A stretch of 64,000 bases of DNA, taken from positions 24,923,001-24,987,000 of the forward strand of contig NC_088355.1 of NCBI RefSeq assembly GCF_036884655.1. The letters are read 5' to 3'. Source of the stretch: Musa acuminata AAA Group. Taxonomy: Eukaryota; Streptophyta; Magnoliopsida; Zingiberales; Musaceae. The notes beneath the pieces were generated by a model that was given only the letters and a program-made list of their open reading frames with translations, did not search any database and was not told where the DNA came from. Below, in pieces: positions 9,889-20,784 of the stretch; the first letter of the stretch is position 1; each line of letters begins with the position of its first letter. Position numbers and translations under genes: made by a program.

Positions 9889-10367
9889 TTAGTTTACCCA
9901 TTAAACTTATTTCAAACTCTTGGCTCATACTCTTGGTAAACGATTCGCATAATGATTCAATTGTAGAACCAAAAATAATATCATCGACATAAATTTGAAC
10001 ATCAGAAAAGTTATTTTCAAAACTTTTAATAAATAATGTAGTATCGACCTTGCCTTTAGAGAAATTATTTTAGATAAGAAATGAGGTAAGTCTCTCATAT
10101 CAAGCCATTGGGGCTTGTTTTAATCCACAAAGAGCTTTAGTTAACTTAAACACATGATTAGGAAAATGAGAGTTCTCAAATCCGGGTGGTTGTTCAACAT
10201 ACACTTCTTCGGAAATAAAGCCATTTAAGAATGTACTTTTGACATCCATTTGAAATAACTTAAAATTATTACCACTAGCATAGGCAAGGAGTATTCTTAT
10301 GGCTTCTAATATTGCTAAATGAGTGAATGTTTCTTCATAAGTAATACCTTCTTGGTTGAAACCCTTG
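9889..10367 (-). pseudogene. Ty1-copia reverse transcriptase palm (element H), segment 2
   Basis: The reverse strand gives, in order, EEGIDYEETFTPLA-like text near 10345, FKLFQMDVKSAFLNGF-like text (about 10210-10260), EEVYVEQPPGFE (about 10180-10210), CGLKQAPMAWY (about 10090-10130), and DVQIYVDDIIFGSTIESL. The catalytic YVDD codons are at 9980-9991. The order and wording are those of Ty1-copia RT of the Sirevirus/Maximus type. It is cut at its 5' side by the LTR of gypsy I. A stop near 10075 and others show it is dead. Confidence 0.88.
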
Positions 10368-12950
10368 TGTCAGGTCCCTTGAATTTAATTCTCATTCAAG
10401 AGGTGTGAATATAACTCAAAATAGATAATATTATAATTCAACAAATAATCCAAGATCCAAACACACATTTGAGGATGCTAAGAAAATATTCAAGTCAAAA
10501 TTCACCTTTATAATCCACAATTCATAAAACCTGTGTAGTTTATAATCATACATCAGATAACTTAATGATTCATAAAATCCAAAACCAACTCAACTGAATT
10601 ATAACCACATCATAAATTCATAAGTGGGGAAATCTGGACAATCACAAAACCAACATATACCACATGTTTATATCATTCCACAATTTAAACATAACATTCC
10701 CAAAATCTCGATATGAGAGATACTTTTCAAACATTTACAAGATACATCAATCCAGATTTATCAATAATATTTCATTAAATAGAAAATTTACTTCTAGATC
10801 AACCACCTTTCAACTACAAAAGATTTGCCCTAAATATCTTCTAGCCTTCTATTGCCTTAGACCAATTTAAATATTTTAGCGAGCAACAAGCTATCCTGAA
10901 AAAAATTATATAGTAACAGAGTGAGCATATAAAGCTCAGCAAGCAACTAATATATCCATGGCAAAGAGGACAGTTTCAAACAAATAAGGTTTCAAAATAT
11001 AAGGCAGAGATACAAGAGTTCAAAGATAGCCACTCGTCGAATGCAGAATTACAATATCGTATCGTTCGAAACTTGTTTTGTTCATAACAATGGAGTAAGG
11101 GCTAATTGAAGCATATCATTGGCATAAGGAGCATATCCATGACATATGAAATATTTTAAAGCATATCAAAGATGTATAAATATTTCGAAGCATATCAAAG
11201 AACAAATATGAAATAGAAGCTCAAATGACACATATGATCTCATATTCATTTCATTCTTATCCAATGCGCACATAGAAACACATAGCCAAAGCTTTGGATA
11301 CCACGTTAAAAATATAGAAGGTGAAGTGGGATCATAACATAATATGATTAAACCATTTCTGAATGTCCACCAAACATAAGTCTCCCATGTCTAGGAGCTT
11401 CATCCACCAACGTTTGAGTGAAGTCATAGGGGACCAACAGAGCATCGCGGGCTCTAAGCATGACTCCCTTTACCATTTCTACCAAAGGTTCACATTTATA
11501 CCACAAACACCAAAGTACAAAAGGTTAATATGAACAATAAAATTTGGACATATCGGATATACATGTGGAACAACGGAATATATATGCCTATATGAAGCAT
11601 TGTGACAAAAACATGAGCTTAATAAAATCTGGTATGCAAATAATTAAAGGACAAGAGTATACAAGAATTTAAAGAAAAAATGTAAAGCTCAACTAAAGTA
11701 AGAGTTTTTGCTGAAACAAAATTCCAAAGAGAAGAAACGAGAAGAGGCGAAATCGACCAAAGCTCGATTCTGGCAGAATGTGAGAGGAACATTATATGAA
11801 TTATTTGGATAGCCAATTATACTCCAATTTGTACAAAATAGGTGTCATTCGAAAGACGTATCAATCTAATTTTAGGAAAATTAGATTTTGTATGAATTGG
11901 AGTTTACAACATAGAATTACAAATAATTTCGTAGCAAAAGGTCCAAAAGTATCAGCTCTATTTTACTGAATCCATAGGGTCAATGAGAACAGATGTTTTA
12001 GTTCGCATTTATATTACAAAAATTTCAAATCAAGTAAGGACAGAAAGACTTTTGAGTCCAGTTTCCAAGAAAGTGCACTTTGCATGAATTGAGTTCCCAA
12101 CCGAAAGTTATTTTTTTTTGTAAGTCCCAACCCAACCGAAAGTTATAAGTAATTAAGCAACAAAAGGTCATAAATTATAGTCCCTATTTTGCAGAATCTG
12201 TAGAGTTAATTGAAATAGACTTCTTAGTAGGCATTTAAACTCCAAATCATTCACTATAGGTTTTAAAATAAAGATGATTGAGTCTACTTTGAAATAGATT
12301 AGGTTTTGCCTAAATCAGAGTTTAGTGCTAAAAGTTAGTTATGAAATAATGCATAGAGATCAGATTATTGAAAAATTACAGATTCATGGCTTTGTATCAA
12401 AACAAATGAAATATTTGGTGCTTAGCTGAAAACTTTCAAATTATATAGATTTAAAATTAAAACAGAGATTAGGATGGGATGGGATTAGAACATTTGCCTT
12501 AGAAAATATTTGATTTCCAAATGTGGGGAAATTAATGCAAAACCTCAAGCAAAGCAAAGCTTCTTCTTCTTCTTCTTCTTCAATTTCTCTTCCCTTGTCT
12601 TCTCAAACCCACGCAGCAGCGAGTAACCCTCTTTTGTTAAGTTTTCCTTTAATCTCTCATCTAATTGCATTTGGCTAACACAAGGGTTGCAAGGTGGCAA
12701 GCATGCATGAAACGGGTTCATATGTTATCCATAAGCACCATACTTAGGTTAGCTAGTGACACATGTCTTCTATTTTCTTTTAACTTAATGTGAATATTTG
12801 ACAAATCATATCAATTTTCTAAGATTCACATTTAGGTCCCTAGCCATAAACTTCTAATATAAAATTATTTAATACAAAAGAATTATTAGCTAATCCTCAT
12901 ATTTACAAACAAGAATCTATAATTTTTTTTAAAAAATGGGGGATGTTACA
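10368..12950 (-). mobile_element. 3' LTR of Del/Tekay-like Ty3-gypsy element I
   Basis: On the reverse strand the LTR starts TGTAACATCCCCCATTTTT just after a GAGGAGGGAGAG polypurine tract and ends GGACCTGACA. At about 2.6 kb it fits the long LTRs of the Del/Tekay chromoviruses. It interrupts copia pol H (CCTTG at 10363-10367 would be one TSD copy; the other is not in view). The LTR is AT-rich, holds a (CTT)n run near 12563-12582 and one micro-insertion (12112-12130). No gene is seen in it. Confidence 0.75.
12112..12130 (-). mobile_element. LINE A-tail-only micro-insertion
   Basis: A 19-bp insert beginning with a T-run then GTAAG (reverse: CTTAC plus A-run) lies between perfect 16-bp copies of CCCAACCGAAAGTTAT (12096-12111, 12131-12146). 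CTTAC plus A-tail is the 3' end of the LINE family in this window. Confidence 0.65.
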
Positions 12951-13457
12951 CTCTCCCTCCTCAAAAGAAAATTTTAGTCCTCTAAATTTATCATACCTCC
13001 TTCGATAAAAAGATGAGGATAAGCTTTCTTTATTACTTCCTCAAGCTCCCAGGTTGTTTCATCCCAAGAATGATATCTCCAAATCACTTTAACTAGAGGG
13101 ATGACCCGAGTCCTTAGGATCTTTTCCTTTTTATCAATAATCTGAGTGGGCTCTTTCACATATGACAAGTCTTTATCAATCACCATTGGCTCATACTTAA
13201 TGATATGAGAAGAATTAGGTATATACTTTTTGATCATTGAAACATGAAATATATCATGGATATGGTATAATAATGGTGGCAAGGCAATCTTGTAAGCGAT
13301 AGAACCAACCCTCTCAAGAACCTCAAAAGGTCCAATAAATCTTGGGCTCAACTTTCTTTTCTTCCCAAATCTTACAATGCCTTTAGAGTGGGAGAACTTC
13401 AGGAATATTAAATCCCCGAATTGAAACTTAAAATCTTGTCTTCTGTTGTCAACATAA
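12951..13457 (-). pseudogene. Ty3-gypsy integrase C-terminus and chromodomain (element I)
   Basis: The 125-residue reading at 12974-13351 starts MSPRFIGPFEVLERVGSIAY, the GPY/F-type block that closes gypsy integrases. It continues through LPPLLYHIHDIFHVSMIKKY. It ends in a chromodomain-like segment with VIWRYHSWDETTWELEE and YPHLF (about residues 88-118). This order is characteristic of Tekay/Del chromoviruses. The short upstream stretch to 13457 keeps FKFQFGDLIFLKFSHSKGI-like integrase text without a start. The gene is cut at 13457 by LTR C1, so only the C-terminal tenth of pol is present. Confidence 0.88.
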
Positions 13458-14015
13458 TGTTAGGAACGAGTCAGCACTAAGAGGGAGGGTGAATTAGTGT
13501 CACGGATAAAAACGTTAGTTTCTTAAAACTCTTTCATACGTTCAAAATCGATCCCAGAAATATGCTTAACTTGAAAGCATTCATAAATGTATTGAAAGTG
13601 GTAAGGAAGTAAAGTGGTTTACAGTTAAAGTAAATTGCTCAAGACAAAACACAAACCATATTTTTATAGTGGTTCGGTCGTCATGACCTACATCCACTCC
13701 ACCGATTCCTCTTTCGTCGAGGCCACCGGCATCCATTAACAGTCTTCCTTCAATAGGCGAAGACCAACCACCTTTTACAACTCGATTCTCCTTTTACCGA
13801 GTTTAGGAGATAACCCTTACATCCCCACTTACTTCTCTCTCAAACTATTCTAACACTTAGAAGAAGGAGAGGAGTTCACAAACAATTGCAATAGAGTTTT
13901 CTTTCTTTCTTTTGCTCTTGGTTATGTGTATCTTAACCAGGGATGAGAGGGGTATTTATAGGCTTCTAGTTGATTCAAACTTGGAGCCTAAAAATGTCTC
14001 ATCTCGGGTTTCCCG

Positions 14016-14160
14016 GGTACGAGCGGTACCACCACTTGTGCTGGGTAGTACCATCGCCTGACATCCTAACACTAAGTGGTACCACTGCCCAGTCCGGGTG
14101 GTACCACCGCCTAACAAGGGTGGTACCACCGATGGCAGCATTTATTGCCGGCGGTACCAC
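14016..14160 (-). repeat. palindromic minisatellite of LTR C1
   Basis: Repeated GGTGGTACCACC-type palindromes spaced by 20-30 bp. This is the same class as the arrays in E, F, K and M, but with the TACC core rather than GCAACC. Confidence 0.75.
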
Positions 14161-14505
14161 TACTCAGACCACTTGGGAGACTAAGTCTCCCATGTGATGC
14201 AACCGTATGTTAGGATCGGAGCGGCACTAAGAGGGGGGGGGTGAATTAGTGGAGCGGATTAAAACGTTGGTTTCAATAAATCTTTCATACAATAAAAATC
14301 GAACTTGAAAAGCTTAACTTGAACGCGTGTTCGTAAAGGTGTGCAGCAAAGGTAATGAGGAAATAAAGCACATAAGAAGGTTTGCAGTAATGTAAATAGC
14401 AATAAGAAAATACAAACCAGAGATCACGCCAATTTTATAGTGGTTCGGTCAAATGACCTACATCCACTTGTGAGGCCCTCTTCGATGAGGCTCCTACCTT
14501 TTTGG

Positions 14506-14990
14506 AAGGGATCTTAAGATCTTGCTTATGCGATCAAAATTTGAAAAAGATTTACCAAGTACTCTTAGATTATTGACGACATCCATGAAATGAGTGTACA
14601 TGTCGCCTATAGTCTCGCTTGGTTGCATTCGAAAAAGCTCAAAATCATGCAATAAAATGTTAACTTTCGAGTCTTTAACTCTACTAGTTCCCTCGTGCAT
14701 GATTTCAAGTGTTCGCCAAATATCAAAAGCAGTTTCGCACGTAGAAATCCAATTGAATTCATAGCCTTTGCATTTAAAGAAAAATACTTCTTCTCCAAAT
14801 CCGACCATTCGTTCATCGGTTTAGAGGGAAGTTGAAAACCGTTTTCAACGATATTCCATAAATCCAAATTCATAGAAATTAAGAAAACTCTCATTCGAGT
14901 TTTCCAATAAGTGTAGTCCAATCCGTTAAACAACGGTGGACGAAAAACCGATAAGCCCTCTTGAAAGCCATGAAGAGCCATTTCTCTCAT
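14506..14990 (-). pseudogene. copia gag fragment (element D)
   Basis: The frame starts MREMALHGFQEGLSVFRPP at 14990 and shows the copia gag (UBN2-type) blocks FNGLDYTYWKTRMRVFLIS, DLWNIVENGF and NEWSDLEKKYFSLNAKAMN. After a frameshift near 14770 it continues with CETAFDIWRTLEIMHEGTSRV, FELFRMQPSETIGDMYTHF and KILRSLPK. The gag stops there and is joined directly to LTR sequence, so everything downstream is deleted. It closely resembles the gag of element F. Confidence 0.85.
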
Positions 14991-15018
14991 GTGTAAATCC
15001 GAAATGAGAAATACCGGG

Positions 15019-15032
15019 CTCTCATACCAATT
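15019..15032 (-). promoter_or_regulatory. degenerate primer-binding site (element D)
   Basis: The reverse strand reads AATTGGTATGAGAGC, one base off the tRNA-Met site of the family (TGGTATCAGAGC). Confidence 0.65.
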
Positions 15033-15033
15033 A

Positions 15034-15686
15034 TTACGATCGGAGCAGCACTAAGAGGGGGGGGGGGGGGTGAATTAGTGCAGCGGTAAAGTACGATAAA
15101 CTTTCGACGATTTAAACACCCTCGGAAACCCAAGAGAATTCAAAATTTGGAGCCCAAATATGAATCCTCTTGGGACCTATAAATACCCCTCAATTCTCAG
15201 CTGAGAATACAACATTTTGGAAGTTAGAAATTGAGAAAAGCTTTAGCAAAAGTCTTATTTTCAATAGCTTAAGTGTTCACCTCTCTCTTTCTCTTTGAAA
15301 AATTTGTAAGAGAGTGAACCACTTGTAAAAGGTGGTAAGAGGGGTATTTGTCCTTCCCCTTCAAAGTGATTTGCTAGTGGAAGTTGAGAGCCTCATCGAA
15401 GAAGGCTTCGCAAGTGGATGTAGGTCGCATGACTGAACCACTATAAATCGGTTTGTATTTATCTTCTTGTCATTTATATTACTACAAACCATCTTCACTT
15501 TGATGCTCTACTTCTTTGTCTCTTTCTTACATATGCCTTCAAGTTAAAATGCAATCGAAATAGTTTCAAACGAAACGTTGCTTTTATCGTACGAAGTTTC
15601 CAAAAGTGTTTAAATCGTCGAAAGTTTATCGTACTTTACCGCTGCACTAATTCACCCCCCCTCTTAGTGCCGCTTCGATCCTAACA
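15034..15686. repeat. fold-back LTR: inverted arms of about 80 bp
   Basis: The left arm at about 15034-15118 is the reverse complement of the right arm at about 15606-15686, apart from G-run length and LTR-end substitutions. The 490-bp loop is forward LTR with its own TATA box (15178-15185). The right arm ends in the canonical CCTAACA, the left arm in a mutated terminus. Confidence 0.8.
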
Positions 15687-15879
15687 CCATCGGCCCTGGC
15701 GGTGCCACCGCCAGCTAGGCTTTCAACATCATAGTTGGGCCTTGAATCTGGCCCAAACCAGCCTAACTTCGGGCCCAACTGGCCCCAAACATAGTTGATG
15801 GGATTACCTCCCAATCCTAACTCCAATTATGTGCTAACTATGATTCATAAGACATATTCCAAGCAAAATAAGTCCAGGT

Positions 15880-16213
15880 AGTTTACCCAAAACGGAGCAC
15901 TTTACCCAAAGAGAAAAAGATAATTTTATCAAATTTAATTTTGCTATTTTTTTTTTGGTAAGTTAATTTTGCTATTAGCTAAAGATCTTGGGAATGATGC
16001 CAAATTATGTACCCACAGGTAGTTTTGATATATCTTGATAAACATTTTCTATATTGATTATAATTAGGAGTTATAGTCTACAGCATGTGTAGTCATAACT
16101 ATCGCATTCGTACTCTATGAGTTACTTGGCTTTGTCTATGACTTGTATAGATAAAGCTATTTGTAGAAACTTTACACATAATCAATTTACTTTTACTTAC
16201 CAAAAAAAAAAAA
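15880..16213 (+). mobile_element. 5'-truncated LINE 3' end (L1 fragment)
   Basis: It starts within the LINE 3' coding end (AAAACGGAGCACTTTACCC) and runs through the conserved 3' UTR to CTTACC plus about 14 A. The duplication AAGTCCAGGT flanks it (15870-15879, 16214-16223). It is inserted in LTR C1. The ORF2 tail is too short to code. Confidence 0.9.
15949..15962 (-). mobile_element. LINE A-tail-only micro-insertion inside L1 fragment
   Basis: A 14-bp insert, T8 then GGTAAG (reverse: CTTACC plus A8), lies between perfect 14-bp copies of TTAATTTTGCTATT (15935-15948, 15963-15976). LINE A and LINE B lack it at the homologous place. Confidence 0.75.
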
Positions 16214-16862
16214 AAGTCCAGGTTCTTTCGACGATCTTCCGACGATCTCTCGGTAATGTTCCGGTAGACTCTCGACAAGCTCTTGGTCTTCACGATGATC
16301 TTCTTGGCGAGTTCCAATGAGCTTCTTTGGCAAGCTCCAGGACTTCTCGGTTGGTTCCGGCAGGACTTTCAACGAACTCTCGAACTCCCAACGAAATCGC
16401 GTTCTTGACTCCAAGACTTCATTTTGCTTTATGCCTTGCTATCGTAGTTAATCCTGCACACATAAAAACATATTTTGATCTAGACAATTATTACTAAGCA
16501 TGAATCATGTTGTCCGGTATGTCATTAGTCCATCGACGCTTCGTCTGATTCTTCGGCATATCGTCCTTTCTTGTGGCCTATTGCCCAATCGGCTAGTTGA
16601 CCTCCGTAACTCCAATATCCTTAGTGCAATATCTGCTCTTTTTGGCCCGATGCCCGAATCCATGGACCGAAGCCTTCTATTGATATGTCGATCGATCCTT
16701 TGGCGCAACGTCCAATCTTCGAACATATTTTTCTCTGACCCAATATGATTCTTCCTGCTTTAATTGTCTCTCCCTAATCGAAGCATCCTACGTCACTCAA
16801 AACGTAGATCAAATCATAAACACTTATCAATTGGTTTCATCATCAAAATTCAAGATTCAACA

Positions 16863-18555
16863 ATCTCCCTCTTTTTGATAATAACAACCAAATGATGATG
16901 GAGTTAACCTTAACTCCGGGAGTTTAACCAAACTCCCCCTATCAATATGCCATATTGATAGAACTCTTAGATTCAAAGATCCAAGAAATATGTTATCATA
17001 AAAATTATGCATAACATCATACTTCTCCCCCTTTGTCATCAACAAAAAGGAGAAGTGTAACTATCAAGTGTTTAAGATATAATGTCAAACATTGCAATAT
17101 GTAAGCTAGAAAATTTTAGCAAGTGCTACACCATGCAAGCTATCAAGTTGTAGATATGCAAGGTAGTAAGATATCAAGTTTACAACATACAAGATAGCAA
17201 AAATTCCAAAAGAAAATGCAAGATAGCTTTCTTATTGAAGTGTGTAAGCTAGCGATTTTATTTCACTTTACAACATGCATAATCACCAAATCATCAATAA
17301 TTTTAAGGATGTGCATGATTGTAAATTTTGCAGGTTTATATTTTTGCTTCTTAAGATAGGTACGCTAGTGATGTTCAAGATAGCAAGCTCTTTCTTCTCT
17401 TTTGAGAAGTGCCATTTTTTATTCCTTTGCAAATTGCAAGCTAGCAAAATTTTATATTATTTTATAATATGCAAGCTAGCAATTTGGCAAGTGTTACTTC
17501 ACTTTGAAGTATGAAGGTTAGCAAGTTTTTGAAAAATAATGCAAGATGACAAGCTAGCAAGATACAATGTTTTACATGAAGCAAGCTAACAAGTTTTGCA
17601 TCTTTTTGTGATATGTACATTTGCAATATTTGCTTCTCTTTAGATGTGCTAGCTAGCAAGCATGTTTTTCTCCTTAAAATTTGTGAGCTAGCAATTTTTA
17701 CACATATGAACGTTGGCAAGATTTTTGCATCTTTTTGAGATGAGCAAGGTTTTGCTTCTTCTTGAAGTATACAAGCTAGCAAAATTTGCTTCGCCTATGT
17801 CATTGTCAAATAAAAGGGAAGAATACAATGTTGTAATTCTTTTCCCTTTTTATCAATCTTCACATCATGACAAAGGTAAAGTATCAACCTTATTTTAATA
17901 TGTTTGTGCATCATTATAGTTTCAATTTACAACATGCATAATTTTAAAACATTACACATTATCCTTACTCTATGCATGATACGAAAAATAAATCAATCAT
18001 CATATATATATGATACTCATAAGCTAGTAAATTTATATCATTTTAGAGCATCAAAACAATATCATAAGTATTTCTTCATGCATTCATATCATCACATGAA
18101 GAATATCAAGAAGAATTAGGTGATGAGATATACTTCAAGAATACAAGGAATTATACAAAGCCAAAAAAATTATATCATGAAAGATGAGATCATGTGAATA
18201 CCAAAAGACATGATTCATTTAGTAAATCTCTTCTTTAGATAAAATACCAAGAAAAAAATCGTAGGAGTACAAAAAAGAGATATTGATTCAAAAAATCTCA
18301 AGTAATTCCTATAAACCAAGATCATGATTTTGATAAAACTCATACAAATTCAAATAATCAAAATCATCAAAATCTCAACTTTTCTTTCAAGAGATTCAAA
18401 ATGGCATAAATAATTTTATTGATCTCTTAGTGAAAAATCGATAAGGTAGGGATTGAGAAGTTTTCAAGAAAAGTGCTTTCCTCTTTTTGTTTCAACTTAT
18501 TGATTGATTTCATACATGTATGTTCTTTTATTTTATGCCAAATCCATGCATCATT
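16863..18555 (-). other. 3' non-coding spacer of Sirevirus-like element C1
   Basis: AT-rich sequence without supported genes, the reverse counterpart of the spacer of element F (53540-56290). It starts with the PPT next to the LTR. A second purine tract is near 16935 (reverse of AACTCCCCCTATC) and a third near 17028. The region 17100-17810 is packed with GCAAGCTAGC-like motifs. Short open frames here, rich in LACIL-type text, are translations of these repeats. At 18555 it is cut by element E. Confidence 0.7.
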
Positions 18556-19274
18556 TATGCTGCCAATGGTGGTACCGCCCCTGTCAAGTGGTCATACCAC
18601 CCCTATCAGGTAGTGGTATCATTAGAGCTCGATCTCTGAGCTTTGTTAGGCAGTCATACTGCCTAGTGTTAGACTATAGGCAGTAGTACTGCCCAGTAAT
18701 GATGATGGTACCACCAATACCCTAGAAAACTGGGATGAGACATTTTTTTGCTCCAATTTTGAAGCCATTAGGGCCTATAAATACCCCACCCTTTTCTACA
18801 TGAGAGGGCAAGAAAGTGTTGCCATAATCTTGAGTCTTTGAAGTGTTAAAGTGTTGTACAAGTGCTAGAGTACTCTTCCCTTTCTAAGTGTTGAGATCAT
18901 TCAAGAGAGGTGTGAGACTTGTAAGGGTTATCTCCTAAACCCATGAAAAGAAAAAAGCACTATATAGAGGTGATTGGTCTTCGACTATTGAAGGATGATC
19001 ATTAGTGGACGCTAGTGACCTCGACAAAAGAGGAACCAAAAGTGGATGTAAGTCACAATGACCGAACCACTCTAAATTCTGGTTTGCTTTTCTATTTGTG
19101 CAATTTATATTACTATAAACTTCCTTAATCTTCTCATTGCACTCTTACGAAAGCTTTCAAAAAGAGTTTCTTTTTGAAACGGATTGAATCGAAACAAATA
19201 TTTTTCGGAATCAACGTTTTTTTTCATTGCACTAATTCACCCCTCCCCTTTTAGTGCCGCTCTTAATTCTAACA
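18556..19274 (+). mobile_element. 5' LTR of element E, 5'-truncated
   Basis: The LTR lacks its first several hundred bases, starting at a position equivalent to about 23688 in the 3' LTR. It has GGTGGTACC minisatellites (18563-18715), a TATA box (18776-18783), the conserved GACCGAACCACTC motif (about 19060) and the terminus ATTCTAACA. Confidence 0.8.
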
Positions 19275-19276
19275 AT

Positions 19277-19288
19277 TGGTATCAGAGC
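19277..19288 (+). promoter_or_regulatory. primer-binding site, tRNA-Met (element E)
   Basis: TGGTATCAGAGC lies two bases after the LTR terminus, the standard spacing for Ty1-copia. Confidence 0.9.
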
Positions 19289-19323
19289 AAGGTCACTCTC
19301 AGTTAGTTTGAAACCCAAGAGAG

Positions 19324-20784
19324 ATGGCATTTTCCGGCAACCAAGAGGGTCATTCAATCACACATCCACCCATGTTCAATGGGACATATTACACATATTA
19401 AAAGATTAGAATGAAGATTTTTCTAATTTCAATGGATTTTGAGTTATGGAATCTTGTAAAAAATGGTTTTCAAATGTCTTCTCTTCCAATGAGCGATGGG
19501 AATGAGTTGGAGAAGAAGACTTTCGCTTTAAACACCATCGCTATGAATGCCTTGTTTTGTGCTTTAGATAAAAACGAGTTCAATCAAGTGTCTTTTTATG
19601 AAATAGCTTTTGATATTTGGCACACACTCAAAGTTACTCATGAAGGCACTAGTAGAGTAAATGAGTCAAAAATTAATCTTTTAGTCCATACTTATGAGTT
19701 GTTTCGGATGAAACCGAGTGAGACTATTGGAGACATGTACATCCGATTTATGAATGTTGTCAATAGTCTAAAAAGACTTGGTAAAAGTTTCTCTGATTCT
19801 GAACTTGTTAATAAAATTTTAAGATCCCTTCTAAAGAGTTGGGACCCTAAAATAATGGTCATTCAAGAGGCCAAGGACTTAAATAACTTTCCTATCGAAG
19901 AACTAATCGGGTCACTAATAACCTATGAGATGACTTGTAATGCTCATGAAGAGCTTGAGAACAACCTTCCAAAGAACATGAAGGATATGACACTAAGAAC
20001 TCAAGAAGACCATTTAAAAGAAAATTCAAGTGGTGAGTACTTTGATGATGACTTAGCACTCTTAATAAGAAAGTTCAAAAAAATCCTAAAAAGGAATAAA
20101 TTTAAAAATGACACTAAAAATAAAATTAAACCCAAGAAACAACAAGTAATATGCTATGAATGTAAGAAGCCGAGATATTTAAAGAGCGAATGTCCCCTAG
20201 CAAAGAAGAAGCAACCAAAGAAAAAGAAGGCTCTCAAAGCAACATGGGATGACTCAAGTGCATCCAAAGAAGAGGAATCAACCAGCCCCGAGCAAGTTGC
20301 TCACTATGCACTAATAGCTATCGGAGATGAGGTAAGTAGTTCTTTAGATGCAAATTTATCTTTCAATGAGCTTTTAAGTGCTTTTCATAAATTGTTTGAT
20401 GAATGTAGAACCTTGAGTAAAAAGTTTAACTCTTTGAAAAATGAAAATATTTCTCTTGTTAGTGATTTTGATAAACTAAAAATTGAGCATGATGATAGTT
20501 TAGCTCTTTATACAAAATGTCATGAATTAGAAACGCTTAAAAAGGAAAACTTGCTACTCAAAGAAACCTTCAAAAAGTTTGAGGTTGGTAGCAAGTCCTT
20601 AAACATGATCCTTGCCAATAAGGGTCAAGTTCATAAAAGAGGCGGAATTGGATTTATGAGTAGCTCTCACCAAAATCCAACCACCTTTGTTAAAGGTCCT
20701 ATCTTGCATGTATCGCCCCACACCAAATGTAACTTTTGTTGTAAACTTGGACATGTTGCCTATAAATATCCACTTAAGATATAG
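19324..20784 (+). pseudogene. Sirevirus-like gag with two zinc knuckles (element E)
   Basis: The best start is ATG 19324 (MAFSGNQEGHS), in frame with the long open stretch from 19411 but interrupted by one TAA at about 19399 where the family has Trp (TYW). Blocks seen from 19411: FLISMDFELWNLVKNGFQ, DIWHTLKVTHEGTSRV, ELFRMKPSETIGDMY and ELIGSLITYEMTC (UBN2-type gag core). Then come a lysine-rich stretch, knuckle CYECKKPRYLKSEC (HxxxxC histidine changed to Tyr), an acidic linker, a coiled-coil-prone segment (about residues 320-390) and knuckle CNFCCKLGHVAYKY with the last Cys changed. The large gag with an internal coiled coil fits Sireviruses. Gag packages the RNA in particles; this copy needs readthrough. 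Confidence 0.88.

Larger units (their letters stand above)
14208..15686. mobile_element. rearranged Sirevirus-like element D with fold-back LTR
   Basis: On the reverse strand this shows a partial 5' LTR end (15034-15118), PBS, a gag fragment, then the 3' third of an LTR (14208-14505). At 15119 the sequence switches strand: 15120-15686 is the 3' part of a similar LTR in forward orientation. The last about 80 bp therefore form an inverted repeat with 15034-15118. The flanks CCGTA and CCATC do not match, so there is no clean 5-bp TSD, as expected after rearrangement. Confidence 0.75.
13458..16862 (-). mobile_element. Sirevirus-like 3' LTR C1 with nested insertions
   Basis: The reverse-strand LTR shows its 3' end at 13458 (TGTTAGGAACGAGTC...) and its 5' end at 16862 (...GATTCAACA). 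It is followed by the PPT (reverse) ATCTCCCTCTTTTTGATAAT. Own sequence is 13458-14207, 15687-15879 and 16224-16862, about 1.6 kb. It contains a reverse TATA box near 13947, GGTACCACC palindromic minisatellites at 14016-14160, the GAACTTCCGACGA-like degenerate repeat region at 16224-16420, and two nested insertions. Confidence 0.8.

Noticed and set aside
14203..15691. 5-bp TSD for element D
   Set aside because: CCGTA and CCATC do not match.
17462..17782. Reverse 106-codon frame with LACIL/LLACH text
   Set aside because: A translation of GCAAGCTAGC-type spacer repeats; not conserved in the forward spacer of F.
19277..19288. tRNA gene ends at the TGGTATCAGAGC sites
   Set aside because: They are primer-binding sites next to LTR ends; no cloverleaf sequence surrounds them.
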